In this document: one piece after another, positions 15,617-23,757 of the stretch | How positions within the stretch are numbered: position 1 is the stretch's first letter | Layout of the letters: each line of letters begins with the position of its first letter | Virus record (IMG/VR): IMGVR_UViG_3300034073_004354 | Location: 83,741-147,740 of that record | DNA from: a virus | Length of the DNA stretch: 64,000 nucleotides | Direction: 5' to 3' (one strand) | Translations under genes and position numbers: made by a program | Notes under the pieces: model-generated | Databases searched by the model: none | What the model was told of the DNA's origin: nothing | What the model saw: the letters and a program-made list of their open reading frames with translations, nothing else

Positions 15617-16621
15617 TTACACATTAGCAGAATGAACAGTTACATGGTAATGTGGTCCAGAGGTCCATGTTTCATCAATTATACTTATATTAAATCTTCC
15701 ACCATCTCGTATGGCGTGCAAGACTGGCAAAATCTTATCGGTATTCCATCTAATATCTAAAGCTTGTCCTGGCTCTTTGGTATGTGAGCTGCCAACAATC
15801 TCTTTTAGGTAATTAAAAAGTTCTTCGATGCAGCCCTTTCTATCCTCACCTTCTTCACCAATTTTATATTTAGCAATTATAGAGGAATATTTAGCGCCAT
15901 TAGTAGTTCCATATAAACTGATTAAGTACTGGTCACCACCATTTTTACCACCGTTAGACTTCCAATTATCAATGATAACTCTAGCCTGAGAACGCTTGCT
16001 TCTGTATCCGCTAGTTATAACCGGTCTTTCGGCACCCATTACCTGTGCTACACGACCCAACTCATTAATAAACTTTCTTGTATCAGGTGTGATATTTTCA
16101 ATATCAACATTCTGCTTGACCTTTACTAAGTTATTTGCAATAGCATCTATTAATTCAATAGATTCATCGGGTCTGGTGCTAGCTGGTTCCACCATGCTAT
16201 CTGGTGTGGATTCTGGCAAGGGTTGACTGACTGTGCCTTTATCTTTGCCATATTCTTTAACCAAGGTCATTACAGAACCTAGCCCAGTATTCATTAGCTT
16301 TTTATATCCAGAATTATCTGGACCCATCTTAAAACCAACGCGTTGAATATTATCATCTTTTAAGTCGGTAACAACTTCAAAGTAATCACCACCACCATGA
16401 GAGGGATCACCTTTTCCTGGTGGGATATATTTATAAGTATATTTATTATCCCCTGGCAAAGTGATAGGACCAAGTTCTGAAGGTTGCTCCGATTGTCCTT
16501 CAGAATTATCTGTGGGTAAAGATTGATTAGCCAAAGAAATTAGTTTGCTAATTCTAAGGGCTGAATCTTTTTCTGAAAGCCAGGATAAGCTTTTTTGTAA
16601 TCTAACAAGACTTCCTATCAT
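15617..16621 (-). CDS. M15-type peptidase with N-terminal virion-like region
   Basis: The C-terminal ~150 residues fit D,D-carboxypeptidase/VanY-like M15 metallopeptidases: V-I-T-S-G-Y-R-S, the zinc motif S-S-H-T-K-E-P-G-Q-A-L-D-I and a final G-P-H-Y-H-V. The N-terminus (residues 1-35) is an amphipathic helix followed by a Ser/Glu/Gln-rich linker and a beta-rich part. It probably cleaves peptidoglycan cross-links from within the virion. Insertions make the domain longer than usual. It sits between two other putative virion genes. Confidence 0.8.
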   Translation of the reverse strand: MIGSLVRLQKSLSWLSEKDSALRISKLISLANQSLPTDNSEGQSEQPSELGPITLPGDNKYTYKYIPPGKGDPSHGGGDYFEVVTDLKDDNIQRVGFKMGPDNSGYKKLMNTGLGSVMTLVKEYGKDKGTVSQPLPESTPDSMVEPASTRPDESIELIDAIANNLVKVKQNVDIENITPDTRKFINELGRVAQVMGAERPVITSGYRSKRSQARVIIDNWKSNGGKNGGDQYLISLYGTTNGAKYSSIIAKYKIGEEGEDRKGCIEELFNYLKEIVGSSHTKEPGQALDIRWNTDKILPVLHAIRDGGRFNISIIDETWTSGPHYHVTVHSANV

Positions 16622-16624
16622 TTA

Positions 16625-17272
16625 TCACCAATTTGGTGGGTATCTACAAGCCCAATAACCTGCTGTAGTTCTATCTTTTTTAAGGTGGCATTTGTGCCTG
16701 GCTCTAAAAGATTTCCTTGCTTTAGGGCTACTTGGCTTTGCTCTAAGGGTGGCGTCACCAAACGAAATTCTTTTCACCCTATCTCCATCCTTAACAAAGA
16801 CAACATATTGCTTTTTGCCATAGCCCGGCTCGCCCTTTCTTAAGTTTCTAGGTTTGCCTAATTGAACTTTTCGACCTTTATATTCGGCAGCAGATTTGAT
16901 AATCCTTTCTTCTTCTTCCATAGCCATAGGAAAGTCCAAGGGAACTAATTCACCATTCCATTCCGCAAATTCTCCTAAATTTCCTTCTAACATCCATTCT
17001 GAGTCAGAAGATACAACCAATTTTCCAGCGGTATGTAAGCTTCTAGCTTCTTTTAATAGCTCAAAGTAGGCTTCTGAAAACTTTCTATAAACTGGCTGAG
17101 TTAGTGGAATGTTATTTTCAATGTGATATCTTAAGCCATCAGAAATATCTTGATTGCCAACCAAAATTGGACCAAGCAAACCTTCTTCTAGGACATCTTT
17201 GATTTGCGCAATTTTGTCTTGTTGACCAACCTTTTGCAAGGTTTCAATAAGGGCACCTAACTTTTTCTCCAT
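16625..17272 (-). CDS. Virion-type protein with conserved Cys/Trp C-terminus
   Basis: The N-terminal ~120 residues are helical and acidic. The C-terminal ~80 are strongly basic and hold a block that recurs in large phages: G-K-K-Q-Y-V-V-F-V-K-D, K-R-I-S-F-G-D, then R-A-R-H-K-C-H, T-A-G-Y-W-A-C-R-Y and a final P-P-N-W. The two Cys and a His might bind a metal. The stop overlaps the SD of the M15 gene. Probably a structural or internal virion protein; exact function unknown. Confidence 0.7.
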   Translation of the reverse strand: MEKKLGALIETLQKVGQQDKIAQIKDVLEEGLLGPILVGNQDISDGLRYHIENNIPLTQPVYRKFSEAYFELLKEARSLHTAGKLVVSSDSEWMLEGNLGEFAEWNGELVPLDFPMAMEEEERIIKSAAEYKGRKVQLGKPRNLRKGEPGYGKKQYVVFVKDGDRVKRISFGDATLRAKPSSPKARKSFRARHKCHLKKDRTTAGYWACRYPPNW

Positions 17273-17310
17273 AATTAACCTCTCACAGTAAAAGAGATTA
17301 ATTAGTAAAA

Positions 17311-17505
17311 TTATTCATCTTCATGAATTTCTGTCAAAAGATTGACTAATAATTTTAACTCTTTGATTAAAGCTAATATGGCTAATTCTTCTGTCTCACC
17401 TTCCGCAGTCAAAATAGAAGATGTGGCCACCCATTTCTTTTTCTTTTTTTGAATGACTGAAACTTTTACATTAGCCTTCATGTCATCAAAGAAAATCTCT
17501 CTCAT
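17311..17505 (-). CDS. Small hypothetical protein (64 aa) behind a strong hairpin
   Basis: ATG at 17505, with GGGGG five bases upstream as the only SD candidate. The protein reads M-R-E-I-F-F-D-D-M-K-A-N-V-K-V, then a Lys run and a helical C-terminus. The GGGGG is the 3' arm of a perfect 15-bp stem (17511-17555), so translation may be blocked until the stem opens. No family recognised. Confidence 0.6.
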   Translation of the reverse strand: MREIFFDDMKANVKVSVIQKKKKKWVATSSILTAEGETEELAILALIKELKLLVNLLTEIHEDE

Positions 17506-17510
17506 GAGAA

Positions 17511-17555
17511 CCCCCAAATAAAGCTAGGCAGACTATTAGCAGCTTTATTTGGGGG
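17511..17555 (-). promoter_or_regulatory. Perfect 15-bp inverted repeat covering an SD
   Basis: CCCCCAAATAAAGCT (17511-17525) is exactly complementary to 17541-17555, with a 15-base loop. It lies between infC and the 64-residue gene. On the minus-strand mRNA the 3' arm ends in the GGGGG that serves as SD. No U-tract follows, so it is not a standard terminator. Confidence 0.65.
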
Positions 17556-17568
17556 CCTGTTATTTGAA

Positions 17569-18072
17569 TTATTTTCTTGGGCCTAAAATCATAAAGATAT
17601 GATCGCCCATATATTTAGGTGGTGATTCTAACTCAGCCACATCTTGAAGATCATTGAAGATTTTTTCGCAACGTGTGATGATCAAATTAGAATGGCTGGC
17701 TTGCCGACCCAAAAAGCGAATAGAAAATTTAACACGATTTCCATCTGTTAGAAATTCTCTAGCCTGCTTTGTTTTTAACTCTACATAACTATCATCGGTC
17801 TGAAAATTAAATTTAATTTCTTTATTCTTGATAGTAGGTGTAGTGTTATTTTTTGACTTCTTCTTTAAGGCATATAGATACTTTCCATAGTCCATCAACT
17901 TACAGGTGGGCTTCTGTCCCTCGCTTACCATTACTAAATCTAGCCCAATTTCTTCGGCCATCTTTAGAGCATCTGAGCGGTGGAATTCACCGCGAAGATT
18001 TCCATCCTGATCAATTAGGATGAGTCTGTTGGCTCGAATTTCATCATTTACAGGTAAACCTTCTGACTTCAA
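17569..18072 (-). CDS. infC: Translation initiation factor IF-3
   Basis: IF-3 binds the 30S subunit, prevents early subunit joining and checks the start codon and initiator tRNA. Both domains are present: the N-terminal one with V-N-D-E-I-R-A, L-D-L-V-M-V-S, K-P-T-C-K-L-M-D-Y-G-K-Y-L-Y, and the C-terminal one with K-E-I-K-F-N-F, F-L-T-D-G-N-R-V-K-F-S-I-R-F-L-G-R. Length (167 aa) is close to bacterial IF-3. The start is non-canonical: TTG at 18072-18070, or the ATT directly before it (18075-18073), five bases after AGGAG. Its SD overlaps the stop of the UV endonuclease gene. Encoding IF-3 is a known trait of some huge phages. Confidence 0.96.
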   Translation of the reverse strand: MKSEGLPVNDEIRANRLILIDQDGNLRGEFHRSDALKMAEEIGLDLVMVSEGQKPTCKLMDYGKYLYALKKKSKNNTTPTIKNKEIKFNFQTDDSYVELKTKQAREFLTDGNRVKFSIRFLGRQASHSNLIITRCEKIFNDLQDVAELESPPKYMGDHIFMILGPRK

Positions 18073-18083
18073 AATATCTTCTC

Positions 18084-19016
18084 CTATGCTAGTGTTACTT
18101 TGTCTTGGTGTGTTTTGTAATATTTGAAAAGGGCCAATTCCTTTTCTTTTGCTTCAATCATAATATCGACATCAAAACCGTGGGTGTTGATGTATTTGTA
18201 AACATAATCAGAATGTGCTTGCGGTTTAATGGTGGGATCTCCCTGTTCAGCAGACCGGGACTCGGAATAGTGAACTACTGGCTTGATACCATTCCAAGTA
18301 GAATAAGCCAAAGCCAAAGCTTCACTTTCTGTCTGGCCACCATCACAAAAAGTATGATGGTGGTAATCAAAAACAATAGGAATTCCAATTTCTTGATAAA
18401 TATATTTGTACAATTCTTGTGTAGAATAAAGGGATGCTTTATCATCATTTTCTACAGTCAGTCTGCTTCTAACAGAACTTGATAAGTTTTTAAAATTCTT
18501 GATGAAGTTTTTGCAAGCTTTGGGCTTATCATCATATGCTGCACCAACATGAATATTGATTTTGGCATAGGGTGACTGTGGAAGTTGCAAAAGATCAAAA
18601 AACTCACCATGAATTTCCAAATCCCTTGCGGTGTTTTTAATAACCGTAGGATCTTCGGAAGGTAGTTTGTTAAAGGGTCCGGGGTGTGAGGTAAGCCTTT
18701 GGCCGACTTTTTTTGCATAAGCACCAGTTAGTTCAAGCGATTCTCGAATGGCTCGATAATCTGGCAATGATGCGATATCATAATCTGACGCCCAAGGGAA
18801 CAAATCAGAGCTAATTCTAAAGAATTTTATACCTTGTTTTTCATTCCATTGCACAATTTTATTTAAGTCTTTGCAGTTTTCAAGTGCTAATTGTGATGCG
18901 TAAACCTTTCCTTTGCTTGCAAAGGTTTTCTTAATCATAGACCGGTTAGTAGTAATTCTGGAGCTTTTGGGAAGTGAGTCTAGAGTCATATTAATACAAG
19001 CATATCCTAGAGCCAT
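18084..19016 (-). CDS. uvsE: UV damage endonuclease UvsE/UVDE
   Basis: TIM-barrel endonuclease that nicks DNA 5' of UV photoproducts. It begins M-A-L-G-Y-A-C-I-N (start ATG 19016, GGAGG five bases upstream) as in the family. The metal-binding residues lie in N-I-H-V-G, T-V-E-N-D-D, F-D-Y-H-H-H and V-H-Y-S-E-S. F-F-R-I-S-S-D-L-F-P also matches. Length 310 aa is typical. It is cotranscribed with infC. With Fpg and the HhH protein it gives the phage a small repair set. Confidence 0.93.
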   Translation of the reverse strand: MALGYACINMTLDSLPKSSRITTNRSMIKKTFASKGKVYASQLALENCKDLNKIVQWNEKQGIKFFRISSDLFPWASDYDIASLPDYRAIRESLELTGAYAKKVGQRLTSHPGPFNKLPSEDPTVIKNTARDLEIHGEFFDLLQLPQSPYAKINIHVGAAYDDKPKACKNFIKNFKNLSSSVRSRLTVENDDKASLYSTQELYKYIYQEIGIPIVFDYHHHTFCDGGQTESEALALAYSTWNGIKPVVHYSESRSAEQGDPTIKPQAHSDYVYKYINTHGFDVDIMIEAKEKELALFKYYKTHQDKVTLA

Positions 19017-19046
19017 ATATTCCTCCATTCAATTTTGAATAAAATC

Positions 19047-19733
19047 TTACCTGATTGATTGTAGCCACCGATATGTTACACCTAAGTTTACTTGAGTATC
19101 TCCTTCATTTATATATTCTATTTTTAGTGAGAAACCTTCCTCTATAAAGTGTCTATTTATTTCAAAATAGGACTGGCCATAATTAGCTGGCATTACAGGA
19201 ACTTCAGATAAAAACTGATGAATGGTGGCACCAGTTTCCGTATTGATAACAGACAAGCTGATCTTATCACCGACATTAGAATTGCTAGTCCAATAATAAA
19301 TACCCTCAATATAAATTGAAGCATCAAGTACAAGCTCATGCGAAGTTGTGCCACTATTGCAATAATATAAATTGCCAACTAATTTTGACTCAAAAAGTTC
19401 ACCGTTATCAAATTCTTCTCTAACCGGTAATATGTCTGATTTAAAGTTTGTTTCAAAATCTATTTGGTCTTCAGACTTTGGCTTTACCATAGGAACAACT
19501 ACGGTCCTCAATACATTTCCGTCAAGTGCTACTACTTTATAGAAAGACCTCTCATCCTGGTAACTTATAATTCCCGCATCTTCATAGATGGAATCCATAT
19601 AACCGTTACCAAAGTTACCCCAAACATATCTCAGGGTGGCGTATTGACCATTTATCCATTTTTTAAATTCGGACCATCCCTTGTTATGATCTATTATAAC
19701 CGAGCCGTCACGAATCGTAAGTGAATCAATCAT
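19047..19733 (-). CDS. Putative virion/tail protein (228 aa)
   Basis: Start at ATG 19733 after GGAGGGATT; it overlaps the stop of the upstream repeat protein (ATGA). The sequence is beta-rich with an N-terminal I-R-D-G-S-V-I-I-D-H and a C-terminal domain of alternating hydrophobics, as in tail or fibre proteins. No enzyme motif is visible. Coupling to the repeat protein suggests they assemble together. Confidence 0.65.
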   Translation of the reverse strand: MIDSLTIRDGSVIIDHNKGWSEFKKWINGQYATLRYVWGNFGNGYMDSIYEDAGIISYQDERSFYKVVALDGNVLRTVVVPMVKPKSEDQIDFETNFKSDILPVREEFDNGELFESKLVGNLYYCNSGTTSHELVLDASIYIEGIYYWTSNSNVGDKISLSVINTETGATIHQFLSEVPVMPANYGQSYFEINRHFIEEGFSLKIEYINEGDTQVNLGVTYRWLQSIR

Positions 19734-21322
19734 AATCCCTCCGACCAATCAAAATTGCAAGTTGCTACGCTATTGTTATTGGCAGGTGTTACATAAGCAA
19801 CTAATACTAACGGTCCTGTTAAAGTAACTGAAACTTGATAAGTTCTGGTAAGCGAGTTACCTTGCGCAGCATTTAAAAAGTCGCTAACAACTACAAATGG
19901 ACTGTTTGGATCAGTAGGGTTTCTAGACCTAATCACTGTAACACTTGATCCACCACCCGCTGCCGCAATAATACCTGCAACTACTGAATACCCTCTAATT
20001 CCTACGCCAGAAGGAACATAGTGATGACAGTAAAATGTTTGATTATCTCCAATGCCAGTAGCCACAGCACCCGTTCCAATTGCAGCAAATATAACGCCAG
20101 TGGCATTGATTCCTGTATATAAGTTTAAAGTTCCTACATTAGACCCGTTACTACCAACAGATATAACATCCATTCTTTCTATAAAGCAGATATTTGTAGC
20201 TACTGTGTTTACTGCCGTCGTACCGTTTAAAGTTACTGTTTCGTAAAATGGTCCAGCACAGGTTTGGTCATAATAAGTTATTCTTACTGTTCTGGCTCCA
20301 GTTCCAAGCGCCGTATCGGATGCGGAGGTACTAACCAAGCTTCTTTGAGCATTTGTAGTCTGCTCAACATATGTAGTTTGTCTTACCGGAACGAAAACGT
20401 TGGCTGATAAGTTAGATGCTCTTCCGATGGAAGAACCAGCTGTATCTGTAGCTGGAACAACTGTTGTTGGAATAGGAACTTGGTTTGGTGAAATATAAAC
20501 AACCAAAGCTTTGTCTGTAACAGAACCTACAGTAGATGCTGGCAAAACTCTTGCCGGACCATTTGTACCATCAGATATTTGTGTAAAAATAGACCTAGCA
20601 GAAGCATCGCCTGTTGGCAGAAAGTTTGTTCCATCCGTTACTTGTACAGGCCAACGATTTGCTGCTGTGTTTGGAGAGCCCTGTGCAGCAGTAGCATTTA
20701 AATTTGCAGCAGTAGGTTGAACTGCTGTAACTGTACCAATCGAATTGGTTCCGGTTGGCAAGGGCGAATTAGGCGATAAGCCAACGACAATAGACGTATC
20801 TGTTGCTTGTGCGGCGGTAGATGCAGCCTTTATTGTTACATTGTTAGTCCCATCAGTGGGTTTTACAAATATAGCCCTAGTTTTATCATCACCTGTTGGT
20901 AGAGTGTTTGTACCGTCCGTAACCTCCACAGACCAAGCGTTGGCTAAGGCAGCAGGTGTTCCTTGATTTGCTGTAACGGTTCCATCTACAGTTAGGGAAC
21001 TTCCACCATCAGAAACTGGTTGCGCAGTAGTTCCGGTAGGATCTATCCTAATTGGATTAGCTGCATCCCCTAGATCGACTGTATCCCCAGGGTTTCTTAT
21101 TTGAACTTTACCAATAAGATTGGAACCATCTGGTAAAGGCGAGTTTGGTGATAGCCCTACGACCAGCGCACTATCCGTAGCCTGGGCCGCTGTTGAAGGA
21201 CTAGTCACTATCGCAGTATCTACACCATCTGTAACCTTAACAGGCCAAGCATCTGATGATGACGCTGGATTGCCTTGATCTGCAAGGCCAGAGCTTGATT
21301 GTGTTGGAATTATTCTTGACAT
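19730..21322 (-). CDS. Virion protein with three tandem repeats (530 aa)
   Basis: Residues ~15-300 contain three repeats of ~90 residues, each with [A/N]-x-W-[P/S]-V-x-V-T-D-G and then T-D-x-[A/S]-[L/I]-V-V-x-[L/I]-S-P-N. The rest is a beta-rich Thr/Val/Ala region ending in a jelly-roll-like C-terminus. Such D-G-T/L-S-P-N repeats occur in phage tail and surface-decoration proteins. It is cotranscribed with the next gene. Repeats 1 and 2 are the closest to each other. Confidence 0.75.
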   Translation of the reverse strand: MSRIIPTQSSSGLADQGNPASSSDAWPVKVTDGVDTAIVTSPSTAAQATDSALVVGLSPNSPLPDGSNLIGKVQIRNPGDTVDLGDAANPIRIDPTGTTAQPVSDGGSSLTVDGTVTANQGTPAALANAWSVEVTDGTNTLPTGDDKTRAIFVKPTDGTNNVTIKAASTAAQATDTSIVVGLSPNSPLPTGTNSIGTVTAVQPTAANLNATAAQGSPNTAANRWPVQVTDGTNFLPTGDASARSIFTQISDGTNGPARVLPASTVGSVTDKALVVYISPNQVPIPTTVVPATDTAGSSIGRASNLSANVFVPVRQTTYVEQTTNAQRSLVSTSASDTALGTGARTVRITYYDQTCAGPFYETVTLNGTTAVNTVATNICFIERMDVISVGSNGSNVGTLNLYTGINATGVIFAAIGTGAVATGIGDNQTFYCHHYVPSGVGIRGYSVVAGIIAAAGGGSSVTVIRSRNPTDPNSPFVVVSDFLNAAQGNSLTRTYQVSVTLTGPLVLVAYVTPANNNSVATCNFDWSEGL

Positions 21323-21409
21323 TATATATTCTCTCTAGAGATATGTGTCTTATTAGCAGACAAAATAATTTGTTCTATATTTCTTTTGCATAACTTTGTG
21401 GTAATTTTA

Positions 21410-21586
21410 TTATGTAATAACCCAGCACCAATGAATTGCAACAAAATCTTGTACCAATTCATCATTATCCAAATTACAAACATCTTGATATAGATTTTTC
21501 ATATGCTTTATTATCTGTTCCTCTGTAATATCAATCGTACAATGACCACCTGTATAATGTGGCTCTACAAACCTATAAGTTTTCAT
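21410..21586 (-). CDS. Small conserved phage protein (58 aa)
   Basis: ATG 21586 follows GGAAGG by five bases, inside the end of the upstream gene. It reads M-K-T-Y-R-F-V-E-P, then I-T-E-E-Q-I-I-K-H and closes with F-V-A-I-H-W-C-W, an ending I recognise from many short uncharacterised phage proteins. Function unknown. Confidence 0.6.
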   Translation of the reverse strand: MKTYRFVEPHYTGGHCTIDITEEQIIKHMKNLYQDVCNLDNDELVQDFVAIHWCWVIT

Positions 21587-21818
21587 CATCACCTTCCGGT
21601 ATGGGCGTCGTTAGTGTGTTGAGTATCATATCATAGTTACAATTTGCACTCACACAATAAATAGATAAAGAGTCTGGTGGATAATATAAGTCCCTATAAA
21701 ATGGCGAATGATTATTAGTCATTGCACCATTCCTAATGGCTCTAGATGTCATCATTGCTGCAGCTACCCTACCACCACACCAAGGGCAAATAGGATAATC
21801 TCTACGTTTTGTTTTCAT
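21573..21818 (-). CDS. Small zinc-ribbon-like protein (81 aa)
   Basis: C-P-W-C-G-G near the N-terminus and a C-x6-C pair near residues 54-61 suggest one zinc site, although the second half is not a classical knuckle. It is chained to both neighbours by short overlaps (21802 and 21586). Function unknown; possibly nucleic-acid binding. Confidence 0.65.
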   Translation of the reverse strand: MKTKRRDYPICPWCGGRVAAAMMTSRAIRNGAMTNNHSPFYRDLYYPPDSLSIYCVSANCNYDMILNTLTTPIPEGDDENL

Positions 21819-22188
21819 CTTTTACCTTTGAGACTGTAAACCCAGATCTATCACCAAACTCATCCCAGATCTCTGTTTCGTGAAGATAAACTGCATCACC
21901 TTCTTTCAAGGTGAGCCTCCTCACTAATTCATCTGGAATTGGTAAGAAAAACTTACCATCATCTAGTTGAACTATTTTAGTCTGTTTTTCTATTTGTTTT
22001 TTATTTTCATCTTGCAAATCAAAGGCACCACAATTACAAGCGTGCCAGTCCCTATGCCAAGGACAGTTTGGTGGATGTTCTTCATACTTTTTCATTTGGC
22101 ATCCTACAGAACAATACCGCATCCAGGAATCTGTATAGGTCTGAAACTCCCTTCCACATTCTGCACAATTTAGCTTGATTGCTGCCAT
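21802..22188 (-). CDS. Zinc-ribbon plus AbrB/SpoVT-like protein
   Basis: The N-terminal C-A-E-C-G-R-E-F ... Y-C-S-V-G-C is a zinc ribbon, followed by C-P-W-H and C-N-C. The C-terminal half (F-F-L-P-I-P-D-E-L-V-R-R-L-T-L-K-E-G-D-A-V) matches the swapped-hairpin AbrB/MazE DNA-binding fold. A transcription regulator is a reasonable guess. It is the first of three chained small genes. Confidence 0.7.
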   Translation of the reverse strand: MAAIKLNCAECGREFQTYTDSWMRYCSVGCQMKKYEEHPPNCPWHRDWHACNCGAFDLQDENKKQIEKQTKIVQLDDGKFFLPIPDELVRRLTLKEGDAVYLHETEIWDEFGDRSGFTVSKVKDENKT

Positions 22189-22191
22189 TAT

Positions 22192-22599
22192 TTATGCTCC
22201 TATTGGCCTTAAGGTATCTGGACTTAATTCCTTGTCCTCTACATCAACTACGACTAGCGTACCATAAGTATCAGGCTTCATACCAAAGTTATTAAATTTG
22301 GAAATAATATTTTTGGCATAATTACCTTTACCATTTATCAATGGCCACTCAAAAGGAAGCGAAGAATACCTTCTCCAGAAAAAATCTAGACCGGAATACT
22401 CTGGCTTTCCATCCCAGGCGAAAATTAAACCAAAGGTATGAAAATTAGAATCAATCTGGCTATCTGGATAATATCGACACCATTTTGCTGGCAAATCAGA
22501 ATATCTTTTTTCAAAATAAGCCTGTGGTGGTAGAAAACCAGAATTATATGGATCCAAAATAGACTTATCTTTTGGAATCATAATTATTTTACTTATCAT
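22192..22599 (-). CDS. Hypothetical aromatic-rich protein (135 aa)
   Basis: Two starts are possible: ATG 22599, overlapping the stop of the upstream gene, or ATG 22581. Neither has a strong SD. The protein is rich in Trp, Tyr and Phe (A-K-W-C-R-Y-Y-P-D, D-F-F-W-R-R-Y) with a beta C-terminus. No family recognised. Confidence 0.6.
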   Translation of the reverse strand: MISKIIMIPKDKSILDPYNSGFLPPQAYFEKRYSDLPAKWCRYYPDSQIDSNFHTFGLIFAWDGKPEYSGLDFFWRRYSSLPFEWPLINGKGNYAKNIISKFNNFGMKPDTYGTLVVVDVEDKELSPDTLRPIGA

Positions 22600-22876
22600 A
22601 AAAATATAGTCCCTCAAGATATTTGGCAGCATCTTCTAAGTTATCAAATGTTTTAACCTCAGAGTTGTAAGGCGCACTAATCCATAAATTATGAAACCAA
22701 ACCTTACCTAAGTAATAATTTTCTTTTGTTGAATAAAGCTCAAAACCTTTGCCGTGGATAGATTTTCTCCAATTACAAAATCTAGTAAAGAGCCAAAGAA
22801 AAATTCTTTCTCTCAGGATTGCTTCCTCTAATTCCGCTTGCGATAAGTTTGGTAAGTCCTTTGGTAATCCTTCCAT
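22589..22876 (-). CDS. Hypothetical protein (95 aa)
   Basis: Follows the FeoA-like gene by seven bases, with TTAGGTG as SD. The N-terminus is an acidic helix (L-S-Q-A-E-L-E-E-A-I), the rest has Trp/Phe-rich beta elements and ends with a helix (L-E-D-A-A-K-Y-L-E-G). No family recognised. Confidence 0.6.
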   Translation of the reverse strand: MEGLPKDLPNLSQAELEEAILRERIFLWLFTRFCNWRKSIHGKGFELYSTKENYYLGKVWFHNLWISAPYNSEVKTFDNLEDAAKYLEGLYFYDK

Positions 22877-22883
22877 ATAACAC

Positions 22884-23105
22884 CTAAATAACTAAAATTT
22901 TTTCTGCAACACTTAGCTCAATAGCAAATGTTGCATTACGTATCCTTACAATTAGTTGTCCTAATATGGGTTTCTTTTGTATTACCATAACTGGGGTGCC
23001 AGAAACAAAGCCTAATTCCAATAATCTTGTTCTGAAGGAACCAGGCAAATCAACCTTTTGTAGTGTATAACTTTCCAAGATTGGCAGATCAACTAATCTA
23101 TTCAA
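22884..23105 (-). CDS. FeoA-domain protein
   Basis: The whole protein is one FeoA/SH3-like domain: L-P-G-S-F-R-T-R-L-L-E-L-G-F-V-S-G-T-P-V-M-V-I-Q then G-Q-L-I-V-R-I-R-N-A-T-F-A-I. In bacteria FeoA supports the iron transporter FeoB, and the same domain is the C-terminal part of DtxR regulators. No FeoB is nearby. Translation probably starts at TTG 23105, eight bases after GGAG; an earlier TTG at 23111 is too close to it. The start overlaps the stop of the HhH gene. Confidence 0.8.
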   Translation of the reverse strand: MNRLVDLPILESYTLQKVDLPGSFRTRLLELGFVSGTPVMVIQKKPILGQLIVRIRNATFAIELSVAEKILVI

Positions 23106-23754
23106 ACACAAAACTCCAGTAACGAGTATTTTCCTGTTCTTGGATTTGGTCCCAATATATTGATCTTGCGATATAAGAAGGTACTTTATTTCTACTGCAA
23201 TGATAGACCCAATTGCTCTCCATCTTCTTATAGGCTTCTCGACCTTGCTTATTATTATACTTTAGATCTTCTAGGCCATAAAGTCTAAGCTGATGAATAT
23301 CCCCACAAAGAACGCGAGCATCATTGGGATGGATCATCTCTAGGGCAAAGCTAACTTTTGCCATACCCAAACCATTGATTTTATCAACAATCTGGTCACG
23401 CTTTGTAAGGTGACATTTTTTGCTTGTAAAGTAATAGTCTTTGGTCGAATTCCAGAACTGATTCTTAAAGTCCCAAATATAATTTGAACGGTTATTGTAT
23501 AACCCTGAACCGGAATTTTTTAATTTTTCCAAAAGTAGTTCTTTGCTGTGAAACCATTCTTCGAAATTTTGAATGGCTTGGTAGCCTTTAATATTACCTT
23601 GGAAGGTGGTATGCACGGAACAAAAGGCAAAGAGGTATCTTTTAAAGATTTCTTCATGGGTCGTTGGTGTAATAGAATCCCAATACTCACAATACCCATC
23701 TACCTTGTCTTTTGGAAACTTGTTGAAAAAACTTTTTACCGCCTCTACTTTCAT
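23098..23754 (-). CDS. HhH DNA-glycosylase-like protein
   Basis: The central G-L-G-M-A-K-V-S-F-A-L-E-M-I-H-P-N followed by C-G-D-I-H-Q-L-R-L-Y-G resembles the helix-hairpin-helix and catalytic Asp segment of HhH-GPD base-excision enzymes; Asp in the C-x-D-x-H stretch would be catalytic. The rest is helical. It lacks an iron-sulfur cluster motif. The exact base specificity is not predictable. SD GAGG comes from the end of the upstream gene. Confidence 0.55.
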   Translation of the reverse strand: MKVEAVKSFFNKFPKDKVDGYCEYWDSITPTTHEEIFKRYLFAFCSVHTTFQGNIKGYQAIQNFEEWFHSKELLLEKLKNSGSGLYNNRSNYIWDFKNQFWNSTKDYYFTSKKCHLTKRDQIVDKINGLGMAKVSFALEMIHPNDARVLCGDIHQLRLYGLEDLKYNNKQGREAYKKMESNWVYHCSRNKVPSYIARSIYWDQIQEQENTRYWSFVFE

Positions 23755-23757
23755 GTT

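Noticed and set aside
19730-21322. Repeat protein as a possible CRISPR-like or transposon repeat region
   Set aside because: The repeats are degenerate, about 260 bases long, in frame and encode a virion-type protein.
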